Shown here: positions 34,701 through 40,490 of the stretch, piece by piece
Numbering within the stretch: the stretch's first letter is position 1
Layout of the letters: each line of letters begins with the position of its first letter
Assembly: GCF_905220365.1 (NCBI RefSeq)
Contig: NC_061139.1
Location: 11,617,001-11,681,000, forward strand
Length of the DNA: 64,000 nt
Source of the DNA: Vanessa cardui
Lineage: Eukaryota; Arthropoda; Insecta; Lepidoptera; Nymphalidae
Direction of reading: 5' to 3'
The notes under the pieces: model-generated
Told to the model about the DNA's origin: nothing
Database searches by the model: none
The model's input: only the letters and a program-made list of their open reading frames with translations
Made by a program: the position numbers and the translations under genes

Positions 34701-36967
34701 TTTAAGGCTAAGAGTATTTATTATATTTATAGCATTTACTTTTTAATGTTTTGAGGTGTTGTGGTTTTTGAAATAGGCATTATTGGTAATAAAATCAAAC
34801 TTTTTTATTGATCGAATAGGAAAATTGTATCATATCGCAGAACTTTTTTTTAAATACTTGGATTGTTCGAATTTTAATAAGATGTATCGGATTTTTTAAA
34901 ATATTACAACATACCTCAGGACATAGGCGTCGACTTGCTCGCTCTGCGTGAAAGATATAATCTCGCAGCGGACTATCTTCAATACATTTTCCCATTGTTG
35001 TCTGAAAAAAAAGTTTATGTTAGACTAGTCACACAAAGTATAGTATAACTTATTTCTAAAGGAGAAATTCCCCTGGACACAGCCGTGTTACACAAACAAA
35101 TCGCGTGTTGCCATAATAACCAACGAAGAATATATGGCAGCCCCTGTGTGCCTTCCATAGTAAAATAAAGTTTTAAACACCCAGATCGATCAGGCCCTTA
35201 ACGAGTATTCCGTCAAAAAACATAAAAAGCAGAGTGTCATAGTCGGTTTTTAATCGGTACATAACGAATAACTGCGACATATTTTTTAATGTCTATTTTT
35301 GACTCAGTACAAGTTATTCTAGATTATTAATCATTTAAATATCTATATAATTTTTAAATAACTTTTTGGAACTCCGAGACCCTAACTCAAAATGCCAAGT
35401 AACAATGTTTTTGTTTTAATTTTGGCGCTCTTTTTTTAAAGTTATATTTTTCAATTGATTGCTAATTTATCTCTTTACGTCAATGCTCCTCACCGATATA
35501 GATCCGTGAAAATTTCCAAGCTCTTTAGTAATTGTGTAATAACAGTTAATTTAATAGTAGTGATGTAATTTTTTTCGAGTTTTTCGGAATTTTCTACAAA
35601 ATCTTTTTTTTTTTCAATTGACCTTATATTAAACTAACTAGATTAGAAATTTGACAACATTCAATGCAGGAAATAGAACTTGGAAGCTGTTAAGGTAGGA
35701 TTATTTATTCTTTTGATTTCTACCATTCCAGCATTTCACTTCAGCCCGGAGTCATGTTAGTAGATGGTAGGATTTATTTAATAAAAATAATGTAATTATA
35801 AATCATTACATTATTTTAATTATATAAATTAAATTTAATGTATGCAACTCCCAATTCTTTTAACATATAAATTATAAAATTATTAGAAAAGATTGATATT
35901 AAGATTTGAAATAGAAGTTCAACTATGATTAATAAATTAAATTGTAGGTTAATTACCTATAATTTAATTATAATAAAATATATAAGTAGTAATATTTTTA
36001 CATTATTCCATGTATTTATTGTTTTTCCAAGTTGAATACTATCTTTTATAAATTATATCTATAAGTAATCATATAACTCTTATTGGAAATACATTTATTT
36101 TCCAATTATAAAACAAAATTGATTATGGAATTAAAATGAAAACTTTTTCTCTTAGCATTTCAAGTAAGAATCTTTGCTTCACCAAATTTTTATTTAAAAG
36201 TTAAACTGGGCCTGCTTAACTGCACGGTCAAAAATGCAGTTACAGACCAGTGTAGTTTTTACAAATACAAGTTCTGAGAGTTTCGGGTACTTAATTATGT
36301 TAAACCAGTTTTTGGGGTATTATTCAAAGAAATTGCCAGTTGAATTGTAACTCTAAGGCTGAGGAGAAAAATAATTTGTTGATTTATACAATTTGGTATT
36401 GAGAATTTTTATATTTAAAGATTTTTAGCAAGCATTTAATAAAATTATCAGCAAAATTTTATAATTTAGAACAAATTGATAGAAAAAAATTGAATCACGT
36501 GCTACTCTATTAATCGATGGTGTCTTCTTCCAATTCGTGGTCGGTTATTTTCTTACCGGTAGCAATCGCCCTGAACAGCTGATTCTAGAAGCTTCCATAA
36601 CAATAACAATCGTAAAATTCCGTTCTACTATTTCATTATTTGAGGACAATGTTTTTCTCACACATATCGTAACTCAATTACTAAACTTATAATAATATTT
36701 AATAATAACTTATTAGATATATAACATAAATAACAGAGAAACCATAAAAATATGCCGGTAACCTATAATCGTAACGTAAAAATATAATAAACTTTAAACA
36801 ATTTATTTCTATTTCGTAATAGCAGGTATATAGCTATATACTTACCGGGTGATTTTTCTTAAGTCCGCATGCTTTACCGGCGTAAACCAAATTTCAATTA
36901 ATTTTTCGACACCTTCAAAAAATTGATCATTACTTTCACTATTAGATATCATTTCCGTTCCAGCCAT
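1702..36967 (-). CDS. SamDC: S-adenosylmethionine decarboxylase proenzyme, six exons, 3' end outside window
   Basis: Pyruvoyl enzyme that decarboxylates S-adenosylmethionine, giving the aminopropyl donor for spermidine and spermine synthesis in the cytosol. CDS = complement of 36967-36846, 35001-34915, 8948-8747, 3176-3080, 2604-2444, 1794-1702; every junction is GT-AG and in phase, giving 254 residues against roughly 330-360 for the family. Visible: FFEGVEKL near residues 16-23 (human Phe7, Glu8 and Glu11 equivalents); the self-processing site YVLSESS with cleavage expected between Glu71 and Ser72, Ser72 becoming the pyruvoyl group; KTCG with Cys86 (human Cys82); DCWYLYTL; MSDLDPAVM; DPCGYSMNG with Ser247 (human Ser229). 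The part carrying the catalytic His (YWTIHITPE in human) and the stop codon lie left of position 1. Assignment is by recalled family similarity and is very secure; exact splice points are inferred from consensus and phase. Confidence 0.95.
1947..2115 (-). repeat. Family 3 repeat, diverged, between SamDC exons 6 and 5
   Basis: ACCATTCCTTACATTGCCAA, CCACCAACCTTGGTAACCAA and GATACCTACCCAGACCAGCT keep the family order with one large internal deletion. Confidence 0.45.
2444..2604 (-). CDS. SamDC: SamDC exon 5
   Basis: 161 bases encoding residues 171-223, with the conserved QTIEILMSDLDPAVMD block. The following segment up to the donor (Ala- and Asn-rich) replaces the human MKDGVTAKDVTR region. Acceptor AACAG at 2609-2605, donor GTGAGT at 2443. 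Confidence 0.92.
3080..3176 (-). CDS. SamDC: SamDC exon 4
   Basis: 97 bases encoding VELLDSFFGDGRAYIMG, then PEKDCWYLYTLLPLE. It matches the AdoMetDC segment that reads FLNAIFPNGAAYCMG and DCWYLYTL in human. Acceptor TTTTCAG at 3183-3177, donor GTAAGT at 3079. Ends one base into a Gly codon. Confidence 0.93.
3712..4003 (-). repeat. tRNA-derived SINE (family 1), near full length
   Basis: Head at 4003 with GATGGCCCAGTGGTTAGAA (A-box region) and GGTTCAAACCC (B box), body CTCGTGCTCGGCGG and GGAACAGCGTGATGGAATAT, 3' end GCCCAGCCATGGGAAATTTACAGCC and a TTG-repeat tail. Resembles the Metulj-type SINE reported in Heliconius, from memory. Internal polymerase III promoter remnants only; not a tRNA gene. 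Confidence 0.75.
4010..5750. other. SamDC intron 3, no gene seen
   Basis: AT-rich intronic DNA with no recognisable exon or repeat; short open frames (for example 4055-4258 and 4771-4959) have no coding character. Confidence 0.6.
5752..5965 (+). repeat. Common interspersed repeat (family 4), partial
   Basis: ATACTAATATTATAAATTTG, CTCTATCTGTCTGTATTGCT, ATTTGATGAAATTTGGCGTG and CCCCCGTAAAACGCGAGCGA, a stereotyped repeat in moths and butterflies. Diverged pieces at 13472-13640, 18606-18760, 23312-23475, 26445-26660, 27186-27405, 27655-27835 and 33240-33445 carry the same words (GCTTCGCACGGGT, ATTATAAATGCGAAAGTAAC). Class uncertain; Helitron-like by habit, not proven. Confidence 0.45.
6026..6336 (+). 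repeat. Common A-tailed interspersed repeat (family 3)
   Basis: Contains TTGGTGGTAGGGCTTTGTGC, GTTCCGGTTTGAAGGGCGAG, AAGGGACATAGAATCTTAGT, GACCACTTACCATCTG and an A-run at the end. The same words recur in eight or more places here. Probably a LINE 3' end or a SINE; class not settled. Confidence 0.55.
6698..6932 (+). repeat. tRNA-derived SINE, family 2
   Basis: Head GACGACCTCTGTGGTCGAGT (A box TGGTCGAGTGG) and GGGTTCGATTCCC (B box), then CTATGTTGTCTTGGTTCTGG and ACTTACATTGGGATCAGAGT. Unlike family 1 in head and body. No proper tRNA end or cloverleaf, so not a tRNA gene. Confidence 0.7.
7023..7270 (+). repeat. SINE family 1, diverged copy
   Basis: Head AGCCGAGATGGCC, decayed A box, B-box-like GAGTTCAAACCC, 3' end TTAGCCCAGCCGTGGG. 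Internal deletion in the GGAACAGCGTGG region. Confidence 0.65.
7275..8435. other. SamDC intron 3, right part, no gene seen
   Basis: AT-rich, no known motif. A 78-codon open frame at 8438-8202 is unsupported. Confidence 0.6.
8436..8555 (-). repeat. LINE 3' tail fragment (CR1/Jockey-like)
   Basis: Matches the 3' UTR of the LINE at 60405: ACTTTATTCGAGTTAGCTTT, CACTTTTGAATCATCATTTA, TACCACCGGTTCGGAAATTA. Confidence 0.6.
8577..8711 (-). repeat. SINE family 1, 3' fragment with partial duplicate
   Basis: 8620-8711 is the 3' half (GGGCTAAGGCCTCCTCTCCC, GGAACATATTCCACCACG). A shorter piece of the same 3' end sits next to it at 8577-8605. It ends 36 bases from SamDC exon 3. Confidence 0.6.
8747..8948 (-). 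CDS. SamDC: SamDC exon 3 (processing site)
   Basis: 202 bases beginning with the T that completes Ser70, followed by ESSMFVSRRRWILKTCG and further to KPHDNFDSE. Contains the Glu-Ser bond where the proenzyme cuts itself, so the pyruvoyl-forming serine lies immediately downstream of the 26-kb intron 2. Acceptor CAG at 8951-8949, donor GTAAGC at 8746. GC-richer than its surroundings. Confidence 0.95.
9129..9426 (+). repeat. SINE family 1, full-length diverged copy
   Basis: Head GAGCCGAGATGGCCTAGTGG, B box GGTTCAAGCCC, CTCGAGCTGGGCGG, tail GGGACATTTACAGACTAC. Confidence 0.7.
9692..9800 (-). repeat. LINE 3' tail fragment
   Basis: ATCAAAATCAAAATATACCT, AAGTAGGCTTTACAAAGCAC, CCACCACCGGTTAGGAATGC; the same tail family, diverged. 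Confidence 0.55.
10570..10725 (-). repeat. Family 3 repeat, partial
   Basis: GGCGGACGAGCATATGGGCC, GATGGTAAGTGGTC, GGGAACTAAGATGTTATGTC in reverse orientation. Confidence 0.55.
11450..11745 (-). repeat. Family 3 repeat, full-length copy
   Basis: From a T-run with GGTTGGCGGATGAACG through GGGAACTAAGATGCTATGTC to GGCGGGCTTGCACAAAGCCC; the same order as at 6026 in reverse. Confidence 0.6.
12940..13097 (+). repeat. Family 3 repeat, partial
   Basis: TGTTCCGATTTGAAGTGTGA, CAAGGGACATATCCTCTTAG, GGTGGCGCATTCGTGATAAA. Confidence 0.5.
13472..13640. repeat. Family 4 repeat piece
   Basis: AACTAGCTGACGGCCCCGGC and TTCGCACGGGTGCAATGTTG, then a diverged body ending GGCGACTTTGTTTTATACTA. A similar piece is at 18606-18760. 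Confidence 0.4.
13915..14170 (-). repeat. SINE family 1 copy
   Basis: TAACAGCC-AGTAAATTTCCCACTGC at the left (3' end of the SINE) through GGGCTTGAACCC (B box) to CTATCTCAGCTC (head) at the right. Confidence 0.7.
14175..15690. other. SamDC intron 2, no gene seen
   Basis: AT-rich. A B-box-like GAGGTTTGAACCTG at about 14519 may be a remnant of a tRNA-related repeat. Confidence 0.5.
15692..15930 (-). repeat. SINE family 1, strongly decayed copy
   Basis: CCTGGGCTAAGGGCTCCTAT, TTCACCACACTTTTCAATGC and ATTTTAACCTGAATCATTGG keep the order of the family but with many changes; an old insertion. Confidence 0.5.
16376..16663 (+). repeat. SINE family 1, well-preserved copy
   Basis: TCGAGGTGACCCAGTGGTTG head, GGTTCTAACCC B box, GGAACAGTGTGGTGGAATAT, 3' end with GTT repeats at 16640-16660. 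Confidence 0.75.
16665..18119. other. SamDC intron 2, no gene seen
   Basis: Very AT-rich with long A and T runs; no repeat or exon recognised before the tandem array at 18120. Confidence 0.55.
18120..18470. repeat. Degenerate tandem array with TTGCCAAAACGATGCCA core
   Basis: TTGCCAAAACGATGCCA occurs at about 18144, 18252 (one A fewer) and 18441, each preceded by a CTCATGC-like stretch and linked by TTTACATTGGATTAATGTCTT (18197) / TTTACATAGAATTAATGCCTT (18398) spacers. Units are about 105 and 190 bases. It lies in SamDC intron 2. Confidence 0.5.
18829..18904 (-). repeat. SINE family 1, tRNA-like head fragment
   Basis: Only the tRNA-related part: GAGCCGTGTTGGTCTAGTGG on the minus strand and B box GGTTCAAACCC. 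It does not fold as a whole tRNA and continues as other SINE copies do at that side. Confidence 0.5.
18910..20690. other. SamDC intron 2, faint repeat traces
   Basis: 19340-19555 has a very decayed reverse family 3 outline (TTGAATTGCCAATAAGTAC, TCTCTTGTGCC, CTACTACCAAGTA). The 19996-20232 open frame overlaps TTTCCGATCTGAGGGTAGAT and AAAAGTGCTC, reminiscent of LINE tails, and is not a gene. Confidence 0.4.
19100..19134. repeat. Minisatellite, 10-base unit, three copies
   Basis: GAGCACACAT repeated three times, then GAGC. Short and isolated. Confidence 0.8.
20696..20920 (+). repeat. tRNA-derived SINE, family 2
   Basis: GACGACCTCCGTGGTCGAGT head, GGGTTCGATTCCC B box, and the same body and GTAATGTATATGATGTTGTC end as the 6698 copy; a few bases deleted in the loop between the boxes. 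Confidence 0.7.
20925..22285. other. SamDC intron 2, no gene seen
   Basis: AT-rich, nothing recognised. Confidence 0.55.
22290..22432 (-). repeat. LINE 3' tail fragment, related subfamily
   Basis: CTACCACCGGTTCGGAATTT and CCTGAGAAGAACCGGCGAAA; subfamily shared with the copy at 51467. Confidence 0.55.
22712..22822 (-). repeat. LINE 3' tail fragment
   Basis: ACATTTTATTCAAGAAAGCT, TTTTTGATCGTCATTTTACA, CCACCGACGAGAAG; diverged member. It lies just left of the RTE fragment at 22905. Confidence 0.5.
22905..23148 (-). pseudogene. LINE (RTE group) C-terminal fragment
   Basis: Encodes MRRNEEHIVKKALSMDVDGY, GRGRPRKRWMDCVKDD, then TCEMTPDREVWKEKTCCADP, the stereotyped C-terminus of a common lepidopteran endonuclease-reverse transcriptase. 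Only about 80 codons remain. Different subfamily from the copy at 47190. Confidence 0.7.
23312..23475 (+). repeat. Family 4 repeat piece
   Basis: AGAATTATAAATGCGAAAGT at the left and GATTTTCGCGGGTAAAGCCG, then AGTCAGCTAGT, at the right. Confidence 0.45.
24457..24668 (-). repeat. tRNA-derived SINE, family 2
   Basis: Inverted copy: the head ends at 24668 (GACGACCTCCGTGGTCGCGT on the minus strand), with B box GGTCCGATTCCC at 24575-24586. More diverged than the other two. Confidence 0.65.
25340..25700 (-). repeat. Unclassified repeat-like segment
   Basis: GCTATCTCGGAAACGATTGG, TCTATTTTGACGGGACTTTC on the minus strand and GGCGGCCTTTAAAGTGGCAG on the plus strand have the feel of a dispersed repeat. 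It holds a 110-codon open frame (25683-25351) with no recognisable domain, which I do not call a gene. Confidence 0.3.
26445..26660. repeat. Family 4 repeat, two halves in opposite senses
   Basis: TAGTTGTTGACCGCGGCTTT, GTTCATTGGTTTGGCAGTGA, ACAAAGTTACTTTCACATTT, followed by the inverse AAATGTAAAAGTAACTTTGT; the two halves form a short inverted repeat around 26600-26660. Confidence 0.4.
26785..27078 (-). repeat. SINE family 1, full-length copy
   Basis: Complete from the 3' end (GACTGTAAATTTCCCACTGC) to the head (GGCCATCTCAGCTC). A short open frame through its middle is a repeat artefact found at other copies too. Confidence 0.75.
27186..27405 (-). repeat. Family 4 repeat piece
   Basis: TACTAGCGACCCGCCCCGGT at the left; the right end reads TTTCGTATTTATAATATTAA. 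Confidence 0.45.
27840..29570. other. SamDC intron 2, no gene seen
   Basis: AT-rich; a short reverse family 3 trace at 28540-28620 (CCACCTGGTGGTAAGTGGTT). Nothing else recognised. Confidence 0.5.
29575..30240 (+). pseudogene. Unidentified broken coding-like segment
   Basis: An ATG at 29578 opens MASSSASVSENKSENNDLTQ and stops at a TAG (29649). In another frame the sequence continues with YYVELKKLCESESGIFNKRY before more stops. The hydrophilic Ser/Glu composition and a long continuation after one shift suggest an old coding exon, from a host gene or transposon; I recognise no family. The following GC-richer piece 30100-30235 may belong to it. Confidence 0.25.
30640..30775 (-). repeat. Repeat fragment shared with 53640-53710
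   Basis: The block TTTCAAAATTCCGATAGAAG, TTTCGTCGACGTTCAAAGCG resembles TTTCAAAATTACGATACAGC, TTCGTCGACATTTAAAACGT at 53651-53691. Two diverged copies of an unknown dispersed element; the open frame over it (30773-30525) is not supported as a gene. Confidence 0.4.
30790..33235. other. SamDC intron 2, no gene seen
   Basis: AT-rich DNA with no exon or repeat I can name except the family 3 piece at 32449-32600. Confidence 0.5.
32449..32600 (+). repeat. Family 3 repeat, partial and diverged
   Basis: GTTCAGATTTGAAGGGTAAG, TGAGCCAATGTAACTACAAT, then AGATGTAAGAAATGGTTCA. Confidence 0.45.
33240..33445 (+). repeat. Family 4 repeat piece
   Basis: TCTATACTGATATTATACAT, then a decayed middle with TGACATCTAACCCCTAAAAC and GCAGACGACAACTGGTATAG. 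Confidence 0.4.
33846..33984 (+). repeat. SINE family 1, 3' half only
   Basis: TTTCCACCAACTCGCATTGG through CCCAGCAGTGCGAAATTTAC and a GTTGTTGATGTTG tail; contains a small GGGA-repeat expansion at 33910-33922. Confidence 0.65.
33990..34790. other. SamDC intron 2, possible old element remnant
   Basis: 34330-34690 is less AT-rich with interrupted coding-like stretches in several frames (KVKKKMAQSVW, NETVNLRQTDKYPKRKY), suggesting a dead transposable element. Family not recognised. Confidence 0.3.
34280..34302. other. Perfect short hairpin
   Basis: TTAGTGCTTA, loop TAT, TAAGCACTAA: a 10-base perfect stem in SamDC intron 2, close to a (TA)n run at 34234-34250. No known function. Confidence 0.6.
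34915..35001 (-). CDS. SamDC: SamDC exon 2
   Basis: 87 bases encoding the stretch from QQWENVLKIVRCEII to DAYVLS. The true frame differs from the longer open frame through the same bases, which starts at an out-of-frame ATG and is spurious. The acceptor is a T-rich tract ending CAG at 35004-35002 and the donor is GTATG at 34914. The exon completes the split Arg codon of exon 1 and leaves AG of the Ser codon just before the processing glutamate. Confidence 0.93.
35005..36840. other. SamDC intron 1, no gene seen
   Basis: Extremely AT-rich, particularly 35770-36130. Only the hairpin at 35784 stands out. Confidence 0.6.
35784..35817. other. AT-rich 13-base hairpin in SamDC intron 1
   Basis: AAAATAATGTAAT (35784-35796) and its inverse (35805-35817) around an 8-base loop. 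Could be the core of a small MITE or a chance product of very AT-rich DNA. Confidence 0.5.
36846..36967 (-). CDS. SamDC: SamDC exon 1 (start codon)
   Basis: Encodes residues 1-40 plus two bases. It starts with the only plausible ATG ahead of the conserved FFEGVEKLIEIWF block and ends at a GTAAG donor (36845-36841). The ten residues before the block (rich in Ser and Asn) are not conserved in families I know. Too short to stand out as an open frame; found from the AdoMetDC N-terminal motif. Confidence 0.92.
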
Positions 36968-37027
36968 TGCGATATTTTATAATATTTTATCAACAACGTA
37001 TCTTTATGAAAAATATTGAATTCTCCT

Positions 37028-37057
37028 CTACTTAAAATGTCGACAGCCACTACGCAT
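37028..37057 (-). promoter_or_regulatory. Candidate upstream ORF in the SamDC leader
   Basis: A nine-codon ORF (MRSGCRHFK then TAG) ending 60 bases before the SamDC start codon. Mammalian AMD1 is repressed by polyamines through a short leader uORF, and plant AdoMetDC genes also carry uORFs, so the position is suggestive. The peptide does not resemble the mammalian MAGDIS peptide, and it counts only if transcription starts to the right of 37057. Confidence 0.35.
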
Positions 37058-37099
37058 CAACGTCTGAAGTTGACTGAAGTGAGAAGTCTGAATCAGCTG

Positions 37100-37185
37100 A
37101 ATGAAACAAAATTATTGGCAAAATGCAGGTGATAGAGGAGATATATAAAAGACTTCTCTTTCTTACAGAGCGAGCGAGTCGGCGA
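37100..37185. promoter_or_regulatory. Candidate TATA-containing promoter region upstream of SamDC
   Basis: TATATAAAAG at 37142-37151 on the plus strand reads as CTTTTATATA on the minus strand, about 180 bases before the SamDC ATG. A minus-strand start 25-35 bases further on would include the uORF in the leader. The motif is stronger on the plus strand, where a GC-rich stretch (37170-37200) follows, so the direction is uncertain. Inference from motif and spacing only. Confidence 0.25.
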
Positions 37186-37189
37186 CGGC

Positions 37190-37775
37190 GCGCGTTCCGA
37201 AGCCGAACCAAAAACTAGAATGAGTCAATTTGATAAACGCTATGGGATTTTATTCGTTTCACTGTCAAATGTCACTTTTTGTTTTTGTCACTCACCGCTC
37301 GTCCTTATCTTTCATTGAATGTTACCATTATATATGTCTAATCTATATTTTATAACATAACTCTAGAGATACACGTATTATAATTTTATTTAATAATCGA
37401 TTTTCTTGTTATTTAGTTAACAAATTAAATTTACCTTTAAACGGTTTGTACACAATTACAGTTGTATTTTTTGCAATAACATAACCTACCCAAATCATGT
37501 TCATGACAAGTATCTGCAGAAGGCAAATAATAAGAATCATTGATGATTGTCATCCTATAGAACCTAAAAAAAGATTTTTTTAACAAAATGTTTACAAATA
37601 CTTTATAAATTATAGGCTTCATCTATATATCTAACAAAGTAGGGCTTTGTTCATATAACACACAACCTTAGACCTGTATTTTGTAGAAAAAGTGAAAGAA
37701 GTAAAAGATAAAATAAATTATAAATTAAATTTATTACAGAAAGTGTTAGGAAGCTTGTATTTTCTAAAAATAGTA
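37190..37775. other. Intergenic DNA between SamDC and the PPP1R35-like gene
   Basis: About 0.6-0.8 kb. The PPP1R35-like gene ends at 37779 on the same strand, so SamDC lies just downstream of it. No poly(A) signal of textbook form was identified, and the open frame 37622-37437 is unsupported. Confidence 0.5.
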
Positions 37776-37778
37776 GTT

Positions 37779-38063
37779 TTATAATTTTTCAAAAGAGGCA
37801 ATGAGCCTATGTATTGCGCCGTCTTCAGATCTTCTTATAGGTTTAATTTTATGCTTTACAACAGGTATCTCTGGACATATATCATTTTCTTTTTCATCCT
37901 GACAAAAATCTTCAATATTTGGTTCAAGGTCTTTTTTCAAGGGAGTTATATTTTTAGTGGGTTTTTTATCTCGTTTGCTTTTTAAATTTGCAATATCTGT
38001 ATTTAACTCAACTAAATTTTTATATATTCTATCATTAAAATGAAAATTAAGCTTCTTTGTGAT
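37779..38063 (-). CDS. Exon 2 of the PPP1R35-like protein (stop codon)
   Basis: Begins ITKKLNFHFNDRIYKNLVEL after a strong pyrimidine tract plus CAG and ends ...IHRLIASFEKL at a TAA. The middle is Lys/Glu/Pro-rich and looks disordered. Confidence 0.55.
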   Translation of the reverse strand: MTKKLNFHFNDRIYKNLVELNTDIANLKSKRDKKPTKNITPLKKDLEPNIEDFCQDEKENDICPEIPVVKHKIKPIRRSEDGAIHRLIASFEKL

Positions 38064-38929
38064 CTGAAAACAAATGTACATATTTTATAAATAAAATATT
38101 GGTGAAATTAGAAACATCCGTTCTTTGTTTTTCGATTAATGTAATAAGTAAATTAAAAAATATTGCATAAATTCCAAAAATCAACTAAATAACTTTTATA
38201 GAATAACTAAATTTTATGATTCAGATGTAATGTTATTATTATTAGAACAGTAGTATAGATATTAAATCCACACATAATAATAGTTAAAGGAAATTACATC
38301 ATACATTTAATGTAAAGTGAATCATTTGAATTTAAAATATGATAAAAATATAACATAAATAAGGAAAAAAGAACTTACAGAATATTAAATGTTAAACTTA
38401 AAGATATGAAAATACTTCATCATTAATTAATATGTTAATTTTTTTCTTTAAAGTCTTATATTTACTGGTAAAATAGTTTCATCGAATATGAGTACTTTGA
38501 TCATAGATATGAGTGCGAACATTTTCGTATTAAAGTATTGTAATCTATGATAAATTTCTTTATAATAATTATATAATTTATCGATTGATTATAAAAAAAA
38601 AACACTTTTTTATCTCATTAAATTATGCATTTTAAAACGAGTATAGGTTTTCTCTTTACCTTGGCACTTATTTGAACCTGGTCAATATTTAATTCTTCAG
38701 GACGTGGTATAGAAGCAGATTTTCGTACATCAGTTAAGTAATTGGCTAGTGCCTCACTTGAGCATAGTGTAGGTTGATCAAGGTCTTGTTCTATTTGATA
38801 CGATGGCTTTTCCAATCTCGAAGGACCTGAATCGCTGTCATGTACAGCCTTTGGCTGTTTGAGAATTCTTTGTTCGTAATTGCGAAGTAAAGTTTTCTTT
38901 ACTTTTGGATCAGACCCCGATTTTCTCAT
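37779..38929 (-). CDS. Two-exon lysine-rich protein, tentative PPP1R35-like
   Basis: Complement of 38929-38660 joined to 38063-37779: 90 + 94 codons plus stop, 184 residues, both junctions in phase 0 (donor GTAAAG at 38659, acceptor TTTTCAG ending at 38064). An in-frame ATG at 38950 would add seven residues. The protein is hydrophilic and basic with no signal peptide or membrane segment. Residues roughly 58-120 (SSEALANYLTDVRKS to NDRIYKNLVELN) are reminiscent of the C-terminal region of PPP1R35, a centriole-associated PP1 regulatory subunit (helix, then a basic stretch, then LN...YK.LV.L). That is from memory and could be wrong. Divergent from ASCC2; a DIRS retroelement ends about 125 bases upstream of the start. 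Confidence 0.55.
38660..38929 (-). CDS. Exon 1 of the PPP1R35-like protein
   Basis: Starts MRKSGSDPKVKKTLLRNYEQ and ends ...IDQVQISAK at a GTAAAG donor. Continuous open frame with balanced coding-like composition in otherwise AT-rich, stop-dense DNA. Confidence 0.55.
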
Positions 38930-39299
38930 TTTACATTTAAATAAATACAAGGCATGGAAGAGGGTTCGATAAATATTACCTACATATTACAGTAATAAAC
39001 ATAAATTGAATTAAGCGTTGTGATTGTATATATTTTTTTGTTATTAAATACAAAATAAATCTGTTTTGCATTACAACAAAACGGTTATTATGTGTGTGAG
39101 AAAACACACAGCATTGGTTGAAGAAGCATCCATAAATCTTACCATAAACAATTATAGAATACAAGTTCATCTTACCTCTCTTTCCATCTTTTTGTTACCT
39201 TTCTCTTTCACTCACAGCAGAGCGCGCCATCTTGTTTCAAATTTGCGCGCCACTGACCTTGTTAAATCATAGTCTTCATCAACCACCAGCAAGCACCTT

Positions 39300-39402
39300 G
39301 CTACAATGCTGTGTGTTTTCTCACACACATAATAACCGTTTTGTTGTAATGCAAAACAGATTTATTATATGTGTATCTAAAACACACAGCATTGGTTGAA
39401 GA
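39300..39402. repeat. Internal complementary region of the DIRS element
   Basis: The first part is the inverse of 39055-39117 and the second part, from about 39363, is the inverse of 44077-44115. Joining complements of both outer ends in one place is the template for end repair in the DIRS replication model and is not found in LTR elements or DNA transposons. Confidence 0.7.
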
Positions 39403-40419
39403 CCTGTTTGATATCTGCTGGTGTAAGAATACAAACGCTATGTGAATTATAATCAATTAAATCCCTCAAAATGTTTAATATATCCTGTTTATTCAACTGG
39501 CTTCCTGAACCTTATAACTTACTATACTTGTCATGTCACTACAAATTATGTTTCAAAATAAATTTTATATCCATCTTCTTATTATTGAAATCATATACAA
39601 AATAAAAAAATATCTCAGGAACTAATAAATCAGGAAATAAGAAACAAATCTAAAAATAATCATTAATTCTACCGCTAGGTGAATTAAGTCTCTTTATCAA
39701 TTGACATTATCTATCTGCAAAAATATACTAAATTTATAGTTTATATTTTTCAATGTCCTTCCAAGTTAGCAGTAGACATTAAATTAATAACAGTATTCTT
39801 TTTAAATATCCGAAAATATTTTCATTAGTAAATCCTACTAATAAAAATAGAAGTATCTTCAATTTTGTCTACAACTCAACAATAATACCATTAAAAGTCT
39901 GGGAACTTCTCCAATTCTCTCATCTATAGGTCCATTTTCCAACCAGTTTCCAGATACTACATGCTGATCTAGCATTATCTGGTGTTTTCTTATCTGGTGT
40001 TGCATCAATGCCCTATTACTTAAATAATATCATTTTCTGTATCAATTTATTTAGCCTGCTACCATAGTTAGTGTAGCTGGTGTAATCACATGTAATTAAT
40101 ATAATAAGTTATTTAAATCTCCTCACCAAACAAATAGTGTTGGTAACCCTAATTAGGTAATTCTTTGATGTGTCTGAACAAAAGTATTCTTCGGTTTGTT
40201 GTTTCAATAATCAACATGTATATTCAGATACATAATAAAGGGTGAAATTCTGAATTCTACTTCCAGAAGCTAAAAGAAGAATTATTTGCTGTTCTTCGAA
40301 CTGTCAAAAACTGTATTAACCTTTGGCATGTCCAACTGAATAATAATGATGTGTCTTTCTTTCTTGAGGTCTTTCTGAGGATATAGCTTTTACAATTCTA
40401 ATTACAAAAAATATATACA

Positions 40420-40490
40420 TCTACATACCTACACATACATACATATATACAAATATATATATATGTATATATACATACACATATAAGTAT
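40420..40490. repeat. AT/ACAT-rich microsatellite inside the DIRS element
   Basis: Runs of ACATACAT and TATATATGTATATATACAT; imperfect. Confidence 0.75.

Noticed and set aside
34795..34995. 66-codon minus-strand open frame as an independent gene
   Set aside because: It is the wrong frame over SamDC exon 2; the shifted frame has the conserved AdoMetDC sequence and matching splice phases.
39090..39337. Independent MITE with TATGTGTGTGAG ends
   Set aside because: Although it looks like a small inverted-repeat element, every part is explained as the terminal repeat plus internal complementary region of the larger DIRS element.
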